From Paenibacillus mesophilus (GTDB lineage Bacteria; Bacillota; Bacilli; Paenibacillales; NBRC-103111), in assembly GCF_005938385.1 (NCBI RefSeq), contig NZ_VCRA01000005.1, forward strand, positions 451,407 through 515,406: a DNA stretch of 64,000 nt. Reading direction: 5' to 3'. Positions 9,601 to 17,263 of the stretch are shown here, in pieces. How positions within the stretch are numbered: the stretch's first letter is position 1; the number at the start of each line of letters is the position of its first letter. A program made the position numbers and the translations under genes. Under the pieces are notes generated by a model, which had not been told where the DNA came from, made no database searches, and saw nothing but the letters and a program-made list of their open reading frames with translations.

Positions 9601-10053
9601 TAAAGCCAGCGCCTGTTCGTAGTAACTGTCGATAAGCTCTTCGAACGTAACCCCACCGGTAACGGATAGCGTTTTGGTCGTCGGCCCCATAGCTCCCGCC
9701 ACGTAACGGGGCCATTCCGGCGTCGAATATTTGTTGGCCGCCTCTACCGCCAATCGGGCCGCCGCCAAATTAAGCTCGCGAGCCCGCTCCGGTATATCGT
9801 ATTCGGCCAATACGACGCTTGTCGATCCGAACGTATTCGTTTCCAATATATCGGCGCCCGCATCCAAATAAGCTTCGTGAATTTTCGTCAGTACGTCCGG
9901 TCTCGTAACCGCCAAAATTTCATTACAGCCATCGAGCTCCTCGCCGCCGAAGTCGTCGGCCGTCAAGTTTTCCTGCTGGAGCATCGTACCCATCGCGCCG
10001 TCCAGTATCAATATTTTTTGCTTAAGCCGTTCCGCTAGAGCCATTTTCGGCAT
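6616..10053 (-). CDS. metH: Cobalamin-dependent methionine synthase
   Basis: Transfers the methyl group of 5-methyl-tetrahydrofolate to homocysteine through methylcobalamin. The 1145 residues carry all modules in order. The homocysteine domain has its zinc cysteines in GLNCATG and GGCCGTTPDH (near 290). A pterin-binding domain follows, then the helical cap, then the B12 domain with the ligand motif DVHDIGKN near 722. The C-terminal SAM reactivation domain contains RWGARYQGIRVSFGYPACP. The start is ATG at 10053 with AGGGG 8 nt upstream; a GTG at 10062 is less well placed. I found no cobalamin or SAM riboswitch in the leader. The neighbouring mtnD links it to methionine salvage. Confident. Confidence 0.97.
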   Translation of the reverse strand: MPKMALAERLKQKILILDGAMGTMLQQENLTADDFGGEELDGCNEILAVTRPDVLTKIHEAYLDAGADILETNTFGSTSVVLAEYDIPERARELNLAAARLAVEAANKYSTPEWPRYVAGAMGPTTKTLSVTGGVTFEELIDSYYEQALALIEAGVDALLLETSQDTLNVKAGSIGIRNAFETSGVTLPIMISGTIEPMGTTLAGQNIESFYISLEHLNPVSIGLNCATGPEFMKDHIRSLSAIAKSAVSCYPNAGLPDENGHYHESPASLAMKLGAFAEQGWLNIAGGCCGTTPDHIRAIAEKMQELKPRSTYGDHPAAVSGIETVYLEEDNRPIMVGERTNISGSRKFKRLIKEGKFEEGSEIARAQVKNGAQVIDINLQDTDIDEAYAMENFLQFVVKKVKAPLMIDSTYDHIIELGLKHSQGKAIINSINLEDGETKFENIVPLIHKYGAAVVMILIDESGQAVSRQAKIEVADRAYELLTKKYGMQPHDIIFDPNMFPVGSGDPQYIGSAVETIEGIRMIKEKYPECKTILGLSNISFGLPDAGREVLNAVYLYHCTKAGLDYAIVNTEKLERYASIPEEERKLAEDLIYNTNDETLAEFVAHFREKKVEKKEKMSNLSLEERLGSYVVEGTKEGLIPDLEEALTKYAPLDIINGPLMKGMEEVGRLFNNNELIVAEVLQSAEVMKASVAFLEQFMERSESAVKGKILLATVKGDVHDIGKNLVEIILSNNGYQIINLGIKVPPEQLIEAYRKEKPDAIGLSGLLVKSAQQMVVTAQDLKAAGIEVPILVGGAALTRKFTKTRIAPEYDGVVLYAKDAMDGLDIANKLSDSEQRQKLIQELRDSMDSIVMESGKSDEVKLTRATKSTVSQDAPVYIPPDMERHVLKDYPIDHIYPYVNMRTLLGHHLGLRGNVDQLLNEKNPKALQLKETIDGLFAEARTEGLIKANGMYRFFPAQSDGNDIIIYDPTDASVVLHRFSFPRQEVEPYLCLADFVKPVSSGTMDYIGFIVVTAGQGIRAKAEAMKDSGDYLRSHALQSFAIELAEGFAERMHHMMRDMWGFPDSPELTMQQRWGARYQGIRVSFGYPACPNLEDQEPLFRLMKPEDIGVELTEGFMMEPEASVSAMVFSHPEARYFNVDKA

Positions 10054-10255
10054 GAAGTCCACCCCTAGTCCTATAACCTTCTCGCAATAAAGATTAGTCT
10101 ACCAGAATACGCCGTTTTTCGAAAGAGCGATATTGTCTTGTTTTCTTATCGGAATTAAGCAATTAATCGCCGGCGATCCATCGACACATGAAACGTTTTC
10201 GAATATAATACCTATTAACACGGCAATCATCTATTTTCGGGAAAGAGGGATAGTC

Positions 10256-10798
10256 ATGGCAGAAATCCGTATTCGCAATACGAACGAACGCATCACGGGC
10301 GAAGATAACGTCAGATCGTTTCTGGAAAATCAAGAGGTGCTGTACGAGCACTGGAATCCTGGCAAGCTGGCCCCTGAACTGCAGGAGAAGTTCGTCCTCT
10401 CCGACGAAGAGAAGCAGCAAATTCTGCAGACATTCGACAGCGAAATTCGCGATCTGGCGAGCCGCCGCGGGTACAAAACATGGGACATCGTCGCCTTGTC
10501 CGACGCCACTCCGAATTTGAACGAGCTGTTGAAAAAATTCGAGCAGGTGCATACGCACACCGAGGATGAAGTCCGGGCGATTACGGCCGGCAAAGGCATC
10601 TTCATCATCAAAGGTACTGAGGACGTAGGCTATTTCGACGTAGAGCTCGAAGCGGGCGACGTCATCTCGGTTCCCGAGAACAAAGCCCACTTCTTCACGT
10701 TGATGGAAAACCGTAAAATCGTCGCCGTCCGCCTCTTTATCGAGACGGAAGGCTGGATCGCGCATCCTTACGACGACCCGTCGTTCCAAAAAGCATAA
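10256..10798 (+). CDS. mtnD: Acireductone dioxygenase
   Basis: Cupin metalloenzyme of the methionine salvage pathway that cleaves acireductone with O2 (Fe form) to formate and the 2-keto precursor of methionine. It has 180 residues. The metal ligands are complete: H99, H101 and E105 in HTHTEDEVR, and H145 in ENKAHFF. The N-terminal EHWNPGKL region and the KTWDIVALS segment are typical of the family. The start is ATG at 10256, preceded by GAAAGAGGGA; in-frame sequence back to 10133 is non-coding in character. Other salvage genes are not in the window, so it is unlinked here. It is divergent from metH and ends at a strong terminator. Confidence 0.93.
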   Translation: MAEIRIRNTNERITGEDNVRSFLENQEVLYEHWNPGKLAPELQEKFVLSDEEKQQILQTFDSEIRDLASRRGYKTWDIVALSDATPNLNELLKKFEQVHTHTEDEVRAITAGKGIFIIKGTEDVGYFDVELEAGDVISVPENKAHFFTLMENRKIVAVRLFIETEGWIAHPYDDPSFQKA

Positions 10799-10818
10799 GC
10801 TGTTCCCGGTACGAAACT

Positions 10819-10856
10819 AGCCCGGCGCTTTCTATTGAAAGCATCGGGCTTTTTTG
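10819..10856 (+). terminator. Intrinsic terminator after mtnD
   Basis: AGCCCG and inner GCTTTC pair with GAAAGC and CGGGCT, followed by six T. Confidence 0.88.
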
Positions 10857-10876
10857 CTGCAATTTAGTTCGTCATC

Positions 10877-11671
10877 TCAGCCGAGCTCTTCTATAATCGT
10901 ATGAATGCTTCTCAAGTTGTCGATTTCATAAGCAGGGACGATCTCGTCATTGCGGGAAATGCCGTGGCGGTTCATCCAAACCGACTTCATGCCTACTCCG
11001 TTTGCCCCTATAATATCGGTAGTCAGCTTGTCCCCCACCATCATTCCTTCATCGGGACGAATATCCAGAAGCTGCATCGCATATCGGAAAATAGATGGAG
11101 CCGGCTTTCCTACGCCAAACGCTCCTGAAATAACAATATGATCGAAATACGCCGAAAGCCCGGGCACACCGGCAATTTTTTCCTTTTGCAGATCGGGGGA
11201 GCCGTTTGTCAGCAGCAGCAGCTTGACTTTGCCTTTCAAATCGTCCAAAACGTTGAACGTCTCGTCGTATACGATCGGTCTTGCTCTCCGTTCTTGCGGA
11301 AACATTTCCCCGAGACGAAAGCCGAGCGTTTCATCATCAACGCCTAGCGCCTTCAGCCCTCTCGTCCACGCTGCCGTCCTGTATCCCGGAGCAAGCTTCT
11401 CCAGCTTGCGGAACTCTTCCTGTTCTCCCTCGCTGAAGCGCGCCCACAATCCTTCGAACGGATTGATGCCGATCTGTTTCGTGAACGGGAACGTTTCGAA
11501 CGATTCGTATAACGCCCGCGCCTCTCTCCGCACTTGCTCTTCCAGCTTGACCGGATCGACCGAAACCGCCTCGGCGGCGGCCGCGCAGGTCGCCTGGAAC
11601 GCTTCCTTCACACTTCTGTCGTCCCAAAGCAATGTATCGTCCAAATCGAACAAAACCGCTCGTATCGCCAT
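10877..11671 (-). CDS. HAD-superfamily hydrolase (YjjG/YfnB-like)
   Basis: Soluble HAD phosphatase of 264 residues. Motif I is DLDDTLLWDD with both nucleophile and acid/base aspartates, motif II is LLTNGSPD, and motif IV is MVGDKLTTDIIGANGVG. A helical cap lies between motifs I and II, placing it in subfamily IA. The subgroup includes pyrimidine nucleotidases and house-cleaning phosphatases, but the substrate cannot be read from sequence. The start is ATG at 11671 with AAAGGGGAG upstream; the upstream GTG/ATG alternatives extend it by up to 14 residues. It is convergent with mtnD across the terminator and follows the small membrane-protein gene. Confidence 0.82.
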   Translation of the reverse strand: MAIRAVLFDLDDTLLWDDRSVKEAFQATCAAAAEAVSVDPVKLEEQVRREARALYESFETFPFTKQIGINPFEGLWARFSEGEQEEFRKLEKLAPGYRTAAWTRGLKALGVDDETLGFRLGEMFPQERRARPIVYDETFNVLDDLKGKVKLLLLTNGSPDLQKEKIAGVPGLSAYFDHIVISGAFGVGKPAPSIFRYAMQLLDIRPDEGMMVGDKLTTDIIGANGVGMKSVWMNRHGISRNDEIVPAYEIDNLRSIHTIIEELG

Positions 11672-11731
11672 GAACCGTATTCTCCCCTTTATTCCCATTA
11701 AGACGCTGTGCAAATCGATACGCAGCAGCGC

Positions 11732-12244
11732 CTAAGCCGCGTTTTCCGTGTATTCGATTCCGTTGACTTCGGCGAATTTTTTCAACCGGGTTGCAAGGGC
11801 AGGGATGTCGTACAAGCTTTGGAACTTGGACAGCACCCACCGCGTGCGCTTTCCTTTCAATTGAATCGCCACACTGCCCGGCTGTACCGAAATCGATTCG
11901 ATTTCATCCGCACCGAACACTTTGTCCATTCCCATCCGGCGCGTGGACAGCTTCTGTTTGCCGACCTTGACATAAGGCCTGCGCAAGAAGTACATGACTC
12001 CTAGCGCCAAGTAACCGGCTACCGTAACCCAGTATAACGTCTGGGTCTCGTAGTACGCTACGGACACGATCGCGAAAAAGAGCGAACAGGCGACCAGGAG
12101 AGTCGGCAAAAACCAGCTTCTCCCTTTGAATACGTCCATTTGCTCTTCCGTCGATACGGAAATCGGCGTTTTGCCCGATTTTACCCGTTTGCGATTCATT
12201 TCTTTGCTGTTTCTTTGGACCATCCGTTCCCATTTGCGGGACAT
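11732..12244 (-). CDS. Uncharacterised two-TM membrane protein with PH-like C-terminus
   Basis: A 170-residue protein with no function I recognise. The first ~40 residues are strongly basic, followed by two membrane helices at about 45-65 and 70-88. A cytoplasmic domain (VKVGKQKLSTRRMGMDKVF onward) follows, whose alternating strands and SVQPGSVAIQLKGKR core look like a small PH-type fold. It lies between the HAD hydrolase and the ynzC block on the same strand, 61 bp upstream of the HAD start. A general membrane or envelope role is only a guess. Confidence 0.7.
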   Translation of the reverse strand: MSRKWERMVQRNSKEMNRKRVKSGKTPISVSTEEQMDVFKGRSWFLPTLLVACSLFFAIVSVAYYETQTLYWVTVAGYLALGVMYFLRRPYVKVGKQKLSTRRMGMDKVFGADEIESISVQPGSVAIQLKGKRTRWVLSKFQSLYDIPALATRLKKFAEVNGIEYTENAA

Positions 12245-12316
12245 GCCGTTCCTCCGTTCTTAAGAGTGCTTCGTACTTATTGGCATTAATAGAAGCGCTT
12301 CATCCTTGCCCTACCC

Positions 12317-12424
12317 TTATAAATTCACTGAATTTGCAGGTAATCCGTCGTGTCGATCGAACATTGGCGACTGCTGGGCAAGTTGCAGCGGGTCCGGAAT
12401 GCTGTGTTCACGTAGCAGCTCCAT
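12317..12424 (-). CDS. Possible 35-residue peptide coupled to ynzC
   Basis: An ATG overlaps the TAA stop of ynzC (TAATG) and opens a 35-codon frame starting MELLREHSIPDPLQLAQQ. Stop-start overlap is typical of translational coupling, and no separate ribosome site is needed. There is no recognisable domain. It may be real or a chance frame, as nothing but its position supports it. Confidence 0.35.
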   Translation of the reverse strand: MELLREHSIPDPLQLAQQSPMFDRHDGLPANSVNL

Positions 12425-12630
12425 TAGTGAAGCTTCTTGCCGGGACTTTCGTTGTTGTCCCCGTCCACGAATTCGATCGAATCGAGCTGCGCCCTGAGCG
12501 ACGTTTTGAACGCATCAATGTAACGTCTGCGCAGATCGTTGCGTTCTTCCAATTCCTCGTCGGTCAGGCCGACCGTGTTCGCTTTTTTGGCTAATTCGTT
12601 AATACGGGCGATCATTTGTTCGGTAATCAT
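12424..12630 (-). CDS. ynzC: DUF896 family protein YnzC
   Basis: Sixty-eight residues of the DUF896/YnzC family, a small three-helix protein. The pattern MIARINELAKKAN...GLTDEELEERNDLRRRYID is the family signature, and the C-terminal tail is polar. In B. subtilis ynzC sits in the SOS-controlled yneA-yneB-ynzC operon beside lexA. Here it likewise lies next to yneA and lexA, though yneB is absent between them. Its molecular role is not established. A terminator-like hairpin separates it from yneA, so it may have its own promoter. Confidence 0.88.
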   Translation of the reverse strand: MITEQMIARINELAKKANTVGLTDEELEERNDLRRRYIDAFKTSLRAQLDSIEFVDGDNNESPGKKLH

Positions 12631-12708
12631 ATTCGGCCTCCTTGTGTCGGTTATCTCCTACTTTGCACGGTTCGGAGTCGATTGTCAAGGCGAGCGGGCG
12701 GAAACACT

Positions 12709-12737
12709 CAAAAGCCCGGGGCACGTAGCGCCGGGCT
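12709..12737 (-). terminator. Terminator downstream of yneA
   Basis: On the minus strand AGCCCGG pairs with CCGGGCT across an 11-nt loop, followed by TTTT. It lies between yneA and ynzC. Confidence 0.65.
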
Positions 12738-12810
12738 GGAACGTTATGTAGGTATCCGTGTCGGATGATTGGATGCGAATATATAATGCAATGGGTCGGA
12801 TGAATGCGCT

Positions 12811-13125
12811 TTATGGCAGCTGCAGTACTTGACCGGCTTGAAGCGCCGACGACGTTAGACCGTTCGTCTTCTTCAGCTTCTGAATATAGATGCGAATGTC
12901 TTCGCCTTGGTGAACGCGCTGTTCGGCAATCGACCAAAGCGTATCGCCCGGTTTTACGACGATTTGCTCTAGGACGGGAATGGCCGCGGCCTGAACTTCA
13001 TTGTCGCCGGTAAATGTATGGATTAGAGCTCCAAACCCGATGCAGATCAGCATAATGACGGCTAACGCCGCGAGTCGCAGCCTTTTGGCGCGAACGATGC
13101 CGGAATCAGAAACGGTTCGAGCCAT
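12811..13125 (-). CDS. yneA: SOS cell-division suppressor YneA-like, LysM protein
   Basis: A 104-residue membrane-anchored protein: a short basic N-terminus, one TM helix at about 18-38, a linker, then a LysM domain (IVVKPGDTLWSIAEQRV to LQAGQVLQLP). YneA of Bacillus has this architecture and size and delays septation after DNA damage. The gene is divergent from lexA, and SOS boxes fill the shared intergenic region. The start is ATG at 13125 with GGGAG 5 nt upstream; longer frames to 13242 have no ribosome site and run through SOS boxes. Context makes the assignment strong although LysM proteins are diverse. Confidence 0.88.
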   Translation of the reverse strand: MARTVSDSGIVRAKRLRLAALAVIMLICIGFGALIHTFTGDNEVQAAAIPVLEQIVVKPGDTLWSIAEQRVHQGEDIRIYIQKLKKTNGLTSSALQAGQVLQLP

Positions 13126-13222
13126 ACGAACTCCCGAATGATGAAACGATTGATTATGATGGAAAGTTGCATATTGCACTTTGAATTCCTCCCCAAACAT
13201 TTGTTCTGGTATCAGAATAACA

Positions 13223-13236
13223 CGAACACATATTCG
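13223..13236. promoter_or_regulatory. LexA (SOS) box, yneA side
   Basis: CGAACACATATTCG, a near-match to the Gram-positive SOS operator GAAC-N4-GTTC, located about 100 bp upstream of the yneA start. Confidence 0.65.
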
Positions 13237-13250
13237 TGTCAATCATTCAG

Positions 13251-13264
13251 GGAACGGTTGTTCG
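13251..13264. promoter_or_regulatory. LexA (SOS) box
   Basis: GGAACGGTTGTTCG contains a perfect GAAC-N4-GTTC and lies between the yneA and lexA promoters. Confidence 0.7.
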
Positions 13265-13310
13265 CATTTTTTTAACGATTAACGTTCTACTAACTTTATG
13301 CAACAAATAA

Positions 13311-13324
13311 CGAACTTATGTTTG
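13311..13324. promoter_or_regulatory. LexA (SOS) box upstream of lexA promoter
   Basis: CGAACTTATGTTTG matches the Bacillus SOS consensus except the last half-site base. It abuts the lexA -35 hexamer. Confidence 0.75.
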
Positions 13325-13350
13325 TACGAACTCGAGTTCTGTGGTATAAT
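13322..13350 (+). promoter_or_regulatory. lexA promoter overlapped by an SOS box
   Basis: TTGTAC (-35, 13322-13327) and TATAAT (-10, 13345-13350) are separated by 17 bp. The SOS box CGAACTCGAGTTCT (13327-13340) fills the spacer, so LexA would block its own promoter. Confidence 0.82.
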
Positions 13351-13386
13351 TTACCCATATAAATCTGTCTATATGGAGTGATAATC

Positions 13387-14010
13387 GTGAGCAAGGTTTC
13401 CAATCGCCAACAAGCGATACTCGAATTTATCAAGAACGAAGTGCGCGACAAAGGCTACCCTCCTTCCGTGCGGGAAATCGGCGAAGCCGTTGGGCTTGCG
13501 TCCAGCTCCACGGTACACGGCCACTTGGACCGCCTGGAGAGAAAAGGTCTTATTCGCCGAGACCCTACCAAGCCGAGAGCAATCGAAATATTGAACGGCC
13601 ATGACGAATCGGCTTCCGCATTCTCGTTCTCGATCGCCCGCGTCCCGTTAATCGGGAAAGTAACGGCAGGCATGCCGATCACGGCTACCGAGAACATCGA
13701 GGAGTATTTCCCGCTTCCGAGCCATTTCGTCGGTGACCATAACGTTTTCATGCTGCGCGTCGTCGGCGAGAGCATGATCGAAGCCGGCATCCATCATAAC
13801 GACTACGTCATCGTCAAGCAGCAGCAGACCGCCAATAACGGCGACATCGTCGTCGCCATGACGGAAGACGACGAGGCGACCGTCAAGACGTTCTACAAGG
13901 AACGGGACCATATTCGTCTTCAACCGGAGAATCCGGCGATGGACCCGATTCGCCTGCGGAACGTGACGATTCTCGGCAAAGTGATCGGCCTGTTCCGCGA
14001 CATTCATTAA
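13387..14010 (+). CDS. lexA: LexA repressor
   Basis: SOS repressor that cleaves itself when RecA filaments form. The 207 residues show a winged helix-turn-helix ([20 protein letters not shown], 23-42), the cleavage bond A94-G95 in VTAGMP, and the catalytic pair S129 (VVGESM) and K167 (ATVKTFYK). The length matches Bacillus LexA. GTG at 13387 is chosen because GGAG lies 8 nt upstream; the GTG at 13378 overlaps that site. Two SOS boxes at its promoter indicate autoregulation, and yneA is divergent. Confident. Confidence 0.97.
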   Translation: MSKVSNRQQAILEFIKNEVRDKGYPPSVREIGEAVGLASSSTVHGHLDRLERKGLIRRDPTKPRAIEILNGHDESASAFSFSIARVPLIGKVTAGMPITATENIEEYFPLPSHFVGDHNVFMLRVVGESMIEAGIHHNDYVIVKQQQTANNGDIVVAMTEDDEATVKTFYKERDHIRLQPENPAMDPIRLRNVTILGKVIGLFRDIH

Positions 14011-14025
14011 TCGCGCGCCCTAACG

Positions 14026-14065
14026 AAACAGCCTTTCGGTGCATAACCGGAAGGCTGTTTTTTCG
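14026..14065 (+). terminator. Intrinsic terminator after lexA
   Basis: AACAGCCTTTCGGT pairs with ACCGGAAGGCTGTT, followed by a T run. Confidence 0.9.
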
Positions 14066-14193
14066 TTTCGAAATGATACCGTAATGAAACCAAATCGCGC
14101 TTGTTGTCGTCTAACGAATAGGTAAATCCGGCCATTTATTGGTAATCATGGCAAGGGAACCAATTTGATCAATAAAGATGAGGAGGAATTGGC

Positions 14194-15327
14194 TTGAACC
14201 GGTTAACCGCTGTACTGAGAAACATCCGAATTCGCTTCTTCCTGTGGGTCGCCGTGCTGACTATGGCGTCAGGTACTTTCGCCTATGCGGAGTCGCCGAC
14301 GAGCGGTCATACGCCGCAACCGAAGCTGTACATATCGGCTGACGGCTCGCACAATATCGCTTATAACGATCAAGGCGATGTGTGGTACTGGGGTGGTATT
14401 GGAGATTTCGAATTTCCGAACTGGAAGCTTCGCGACAATACCCCGATCCGGATGGGGACGATGCAGCAAATCGCGCAAGTTTCGTCCAACTTGTTTCTGA
14501 AAAAAGACGGCACGGTCTGGACTTGGTTGGCGGGCCCGTTCCCGGTTGGCGGCTCCGATCACCGCTTGGAATTCCAAATCCAGGATCCCGTTCAGCTCGA
14601 TCTTGCGGACATCGTAAAAGTGGCGGCGGGCGATTCGTTTCATTCCGCCGTCAAGAAGGACGGATCCGTCTGGGTATGGCGTCCCGTCCCTCACGGATAT
14701 GGCGATACTCCAGTCCAGATTCCCAACATTTCCGATGCGGCAGATATCGCATTCGCCAAATGGTCCAGACAGTCCATTCTGACGATCGTAGGGAAAGACG
14801 GCTCCGTTTGGACATGGGATGGCGCAACGCCTTTAGGAAGCATCGCGCCGATTAAAGCTAAGAGAGTGGACGGCTTATCGAACGTGGTCAGCGTATTCGC
14901 CGGCGACGAATGCTTCTTTGCAATTCAAAAGAACGGCTCCGTTTGGGGCTGGGGAAGCAACCTCCGCGGCCAGCTTGGGTTGGACGAAAAAAAAATAGTC
15001 GCGACGCCGGTGCGCATCCCGGCGCTGGACGGCATCGTCGCCATCCAAGGAAGCTTCGACCGTTCGTTAGGCCTGAAAGAGGACGGCACGGTCTGGTCTT
15101 GGGGAATTACGCTCGACAAATTTCCGGAGCATGGCGCTAAAATCAATCCGAACCTACACCAAGTGGCCGGGTTGGACAATGTAGTCGCGATCGCCTGCGG
15201 CGGGGCTCACCATTTGGCGGTTCGAAACGACGGCACCCTTTGGGCATGGGGCTCGAACGATTACGGCCAATTGAGCGACGGCACTTTCCGTTCGAGTGTA
15301 ACACCGATTCGGATCGATTTGAAATAA
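14194..15327 (+). CDS. Secreted RCC1-repeat beta-propeller protein
   Basis: A 377-residue protein with a signal peptide (basic start, hydrophobic 15-28, cleavage near AYAES) and at least six RCC1-type repeats. The repeats read as DGSVWVW, DGSVWTWDG, NGSVWGWGSN, DGTVWSWG and DGTLWAWGSNDYGQL, which fold as a propeller. The family covers many interaction proteins; no enzymatic residue is visible. The start is TTG at 14194 with a perfect AGGAGG 7 nt upstream. It is a single gene between lexA and glnA, convergent to glnA. A cell-surface binding role is likely but the ligand is unknown. Confidence 0.85.
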   Translation: MNRLTAVLRNIRIRFFLWVAVLTMASGTFAYAESPTSGHTPQPKLYISADGSHNIAYNDQGDVWYWGGIGDFEFPNWKLRDNTPIRMGTMQQIAQVSSNLFLKKDGTVWTWLAGPFPVGGSDHRLEFQIQDPVQLDLADIVKVAAGDSFHSAVKKDGSVWVWRPVPHGYGDTPVQIPNISDAADIAFAKWSRQSILTIVGKDGSVWTWDGATPLGSIAPIKAKRVDGLSNVVSVFAGDECFFAIQKNGSVWGWGSNLRGQLGLDEKKIVATPVRIPALDGIVAIQGSFDRSLGLKEDGTVWSWGITLDKFPEHGAKINPNLHQVAGLDNVVAIACGGAHHLAVRNDGTLWAWGSNDYGQLSDGTFRSSVTPIRIDLK

Positions 15328-15411
15328 CGACATATTTTTTTCCAGAAAAAAGAGCCAAGGATCGATTCCGGCGTTATGCCGGACTGCGTCCATGGCTTCT
15401 TTGTATCCAAA

Positions 15412-16749
15412 TCAATACAGCGTCATATATTGATCGCGTTCCCATTGATGAATTTGAGTCCGGTACATGTCCCACTCGATTTCTTTCAGTTCGATGAAGT
15501 GGGATAATGCATGTTCGCCGAGCGCATCACAGATAACCTCGTTGTTCAGCAGCTCCACGAGCGCTTCGCGCAAATCCGACGGCAAGCTAGGAATCCCTTG
15601 CTCCTCCCGCTCTTCCTCGCTCATGACATAAATGTTGCGGTCAACGGGCGCAGGCAGCGGCGTTTTGTTTTGGATCCCGTCCAAGCCCGCTTTCAGCATG
15701 ACGGCAAGCGCCAAATACGGGTTCGACGCTGGGTCGGGATTGCGCACTTCGACACGGGTGCTTAGACCGCGAGAAGCCGGAATCCGGATCATCGGGCTGC
15801 GGTTGCTTGCCGACCACGCGACATAACATGGCGCTTCGTAGCCGGGAACGAGTCTTTTGTACGAGTTGACGGTAGGGTTCGTGATCGCTGCGAACGCCCG
15901 CGCATGCTTCAGTACGCCGGCCATATAGTGACGCGCCGTCTCACTTAAGCCGAGCTTGTCGCTATCGTCAAAAAACGCATTCTCGCTTCCCCGGAACAAA
16001 GATTGATGGCAATGCATCCCGGAGCCGTTCACGCCGAACAAAGGCTTGGCCATAAAAGTAGCGTGAAGTCCATGCTGTCTTGCAATCGTTTTGACGACGA
16101 GCTTAAACGTTTGAATCTGATCGGCCGCCTTGATGGCATCCGCGTATTTGAAATCGATCTCGTGCTGCCCCGGCGCCACCTCGTGGTGCGAAGCTTCGAT
16201 TTCGAAACCCATCTCCTCGAGCGTCAAGACGATCTCGCGTCTGCAGTTCTCGCCCAAGTCCGTAGGAGCCAAATCGAAGTAACCGCCTTGATCGTTAAGC
16301 TCCATCGTAGGATTGCCCTTCTCGTCGGTCTTGAACAGGAAAAACTCCGGCTCGGGTCCGACGTTCATCGCCGTGTAACCCATATCCTCGGCTTCCTTCA
16401 GCGCACGCTTCAGAATGCCGCGCGGATCTCCGGGGAACGGACGACCGTCCGGCAAATAAATATCGCAGATGAGACGGGCCACGCGATCCTCGGTTACCCA
16501 AGGGAAAATAACCCAAGTGCTGAGGTCCGGATACAAGTACATGTCGGATTCCTCGATCCGGACATAGCCTTCGATGGAGGAGCCGTCGAACATCATTTTG
16601 TTATCAAGCGCTTTTTCCAATTGGCTTAACGGAATTTCGACGTTTTTGATCGTCCCGAGCAAATCGGTAAACTGCAGTCGGATAAAGCGGACATTTTCAT
16701 CTTTCGCGATGCGTAAAATGTCCTCTTTTGTGTAGGTCGGTTGGGTCAT
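15412..16749 (-). CDS. glnA: Glutamine synthetase type I
   Basis: ATP-dependent synthesis of glutamine from glutamate and ammonium. It has 445 residues, the size of the feedback-inhibited GSI-alpha of Firmicutes, without the adenylylation loop of GSI-beta. Recognisable blocks are [22 protein letters not shown], the metal-binding [21 protein letters not shown]-like [19 protein letters not shown], and the C-terminal [16 protein letters not shown]. It lies 14 bp downstream of glnR on the minus strand, forming the classic glnRA operon. In Bacilli GlnA inhibited by glutamine also controls GlnR and TnrA. Confident. Confidence 0.97.
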   Translation of the reverse strand: MTQPTYTKEDILRIAKDENVRFIRLQFTDLLGTIKNVEIPLSQLEKALDNKMMFDGSSIEGYVRIEESDMYLYPDLSTWVIFPWVTEDRVARLICDIYLPDGRPFPGDPRGILKRALKEAEDMGYTAMNVGPEPEFFLFKTDEKGNPTMELNDQGGYFDLAPTDLGENCRREIVLTLEEMGFEIEASHHEVAPGQHEIDFKYADAIKAADQIQTFKLVVKTIARQHGLHATFMAKPLFGVNGSGMHCHQSLFRGSENAFFDDSDKLGLSETARHYMAGVLKHARAFAAITNPTVNSYKRLVPGYEAPCYVAWSASNRSPMIRIPASRGLSTRVEVRNPDPASNPYLALAVMLKAGLDGIQNKTPLPAPVDRNIYVMSEEEREEQGIPSLPSDLREALVELLNNEVICDALGEHALSHFIELKEIEWDMYRTQIHQWERDQYMTLY

Positions 16750-16763
16750 CGTACAACTCCTCC

Positions 16764-17180
16764 TTAAGTTTTATGATTTAAAAACCGCGAAAGCTCCCCT
16801 TGAATCAGGGAAACTTTACCGCGCCGATTGCCGGTCATCAATTCCCGCTTCAGCATTTTGTGCAGCTGCGCATCGTCCAGCTCCTTGCGCTTCACTTCGG
16901 TCTGATCCGTAATGATCGTCGCTTCCTCGGAGTTTTTCGATACCGGATTCAGCACTTGCTTAATGCCGGCAATATTGACGCCCTTCTCGATCAGCGCCTT
17001 GATTTGCAGCAGTCTTTCGACGTCGTTGAACGAGAACAGCCGTTGATTGCCATTCGTTCTCGCCGGAACGATCAATTCATGCTGCTCGTAATAACGGATT
17101 TGCCGTGCGGTCAGATCGGTCAGCTTCATGACGGTACCGATCGAGAACAATGCCATATTACGGCGGATTTCATCGCTCAC
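16764..17180 (-). CDS. glnR: Nitrogen repressor GlnR (MerR family)
   Basis: MerR-type repressor of the glnRA operon and other nitrogen genes, active when glutamine is plentiful. It has 138 residues. The N-terminus [20 protein letters not shown] and the winged helix [29 protein letters not shown] match Bacillus GlnR. The C-terminal tail, which senses GlnA, ends in LSRFLNHKT. The start is GTG at 17180 with GGAGTGG 6 nt upstream; the preceding MLEWCK extension is outside the family. A GlnR box and sigma-A promoter lie just upstream. Confidence 0.95.
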   Translation of the reverse strand: MSDEIRRNMALFSIGTVMKLTDLTARQIRYYEQHELIVPARTNGNQRLFSFNDVERLLQIKALIEKGVNIAGIKQVLNPVSKNSEEATIITDQTEVKRKELDDAQLHKMLKRELMTGNRRGKVSLIQGELSRFLNHKT

Positions 17181-17213
17181 TTTACACCACTCCAACATGT
17201 AGAGGATATCTTA

Positions 17214-17263
17214 ATTGTACATATCGGACATAAATGTGTCAATGTATGTTAGGTTTAATTACA
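17214..17263 (-). promoter_or_regulatory. glnRA promoter with GlnR/TnrA box
   Basis: On the minus strand TTGACA (17242-17237) and TACAAT (17219-17214) are 17 bp apart. Immediately upstream, 17247-17263 reads TGTTAGGTTTAATTACA, an exact match to TGTNA-N7-TNACA. The box overlaps the last codons of ynbB. Confidence 0.88.

Noticed and set aside
8575..9603. 342-residue open frame on the plus strand opposite metH
   Set aside because: It is antisense to the strongly conserved metH coding sequence, has an Arg-rich composition typical of shadow frames, and no ribosome site.
10054..10255. Possible cobalamin or SAM riboswitch upstream of metH
   Set aside because: I looked for B12-box and SAM-box cores on the minus strand and saw none; the leader is too short.
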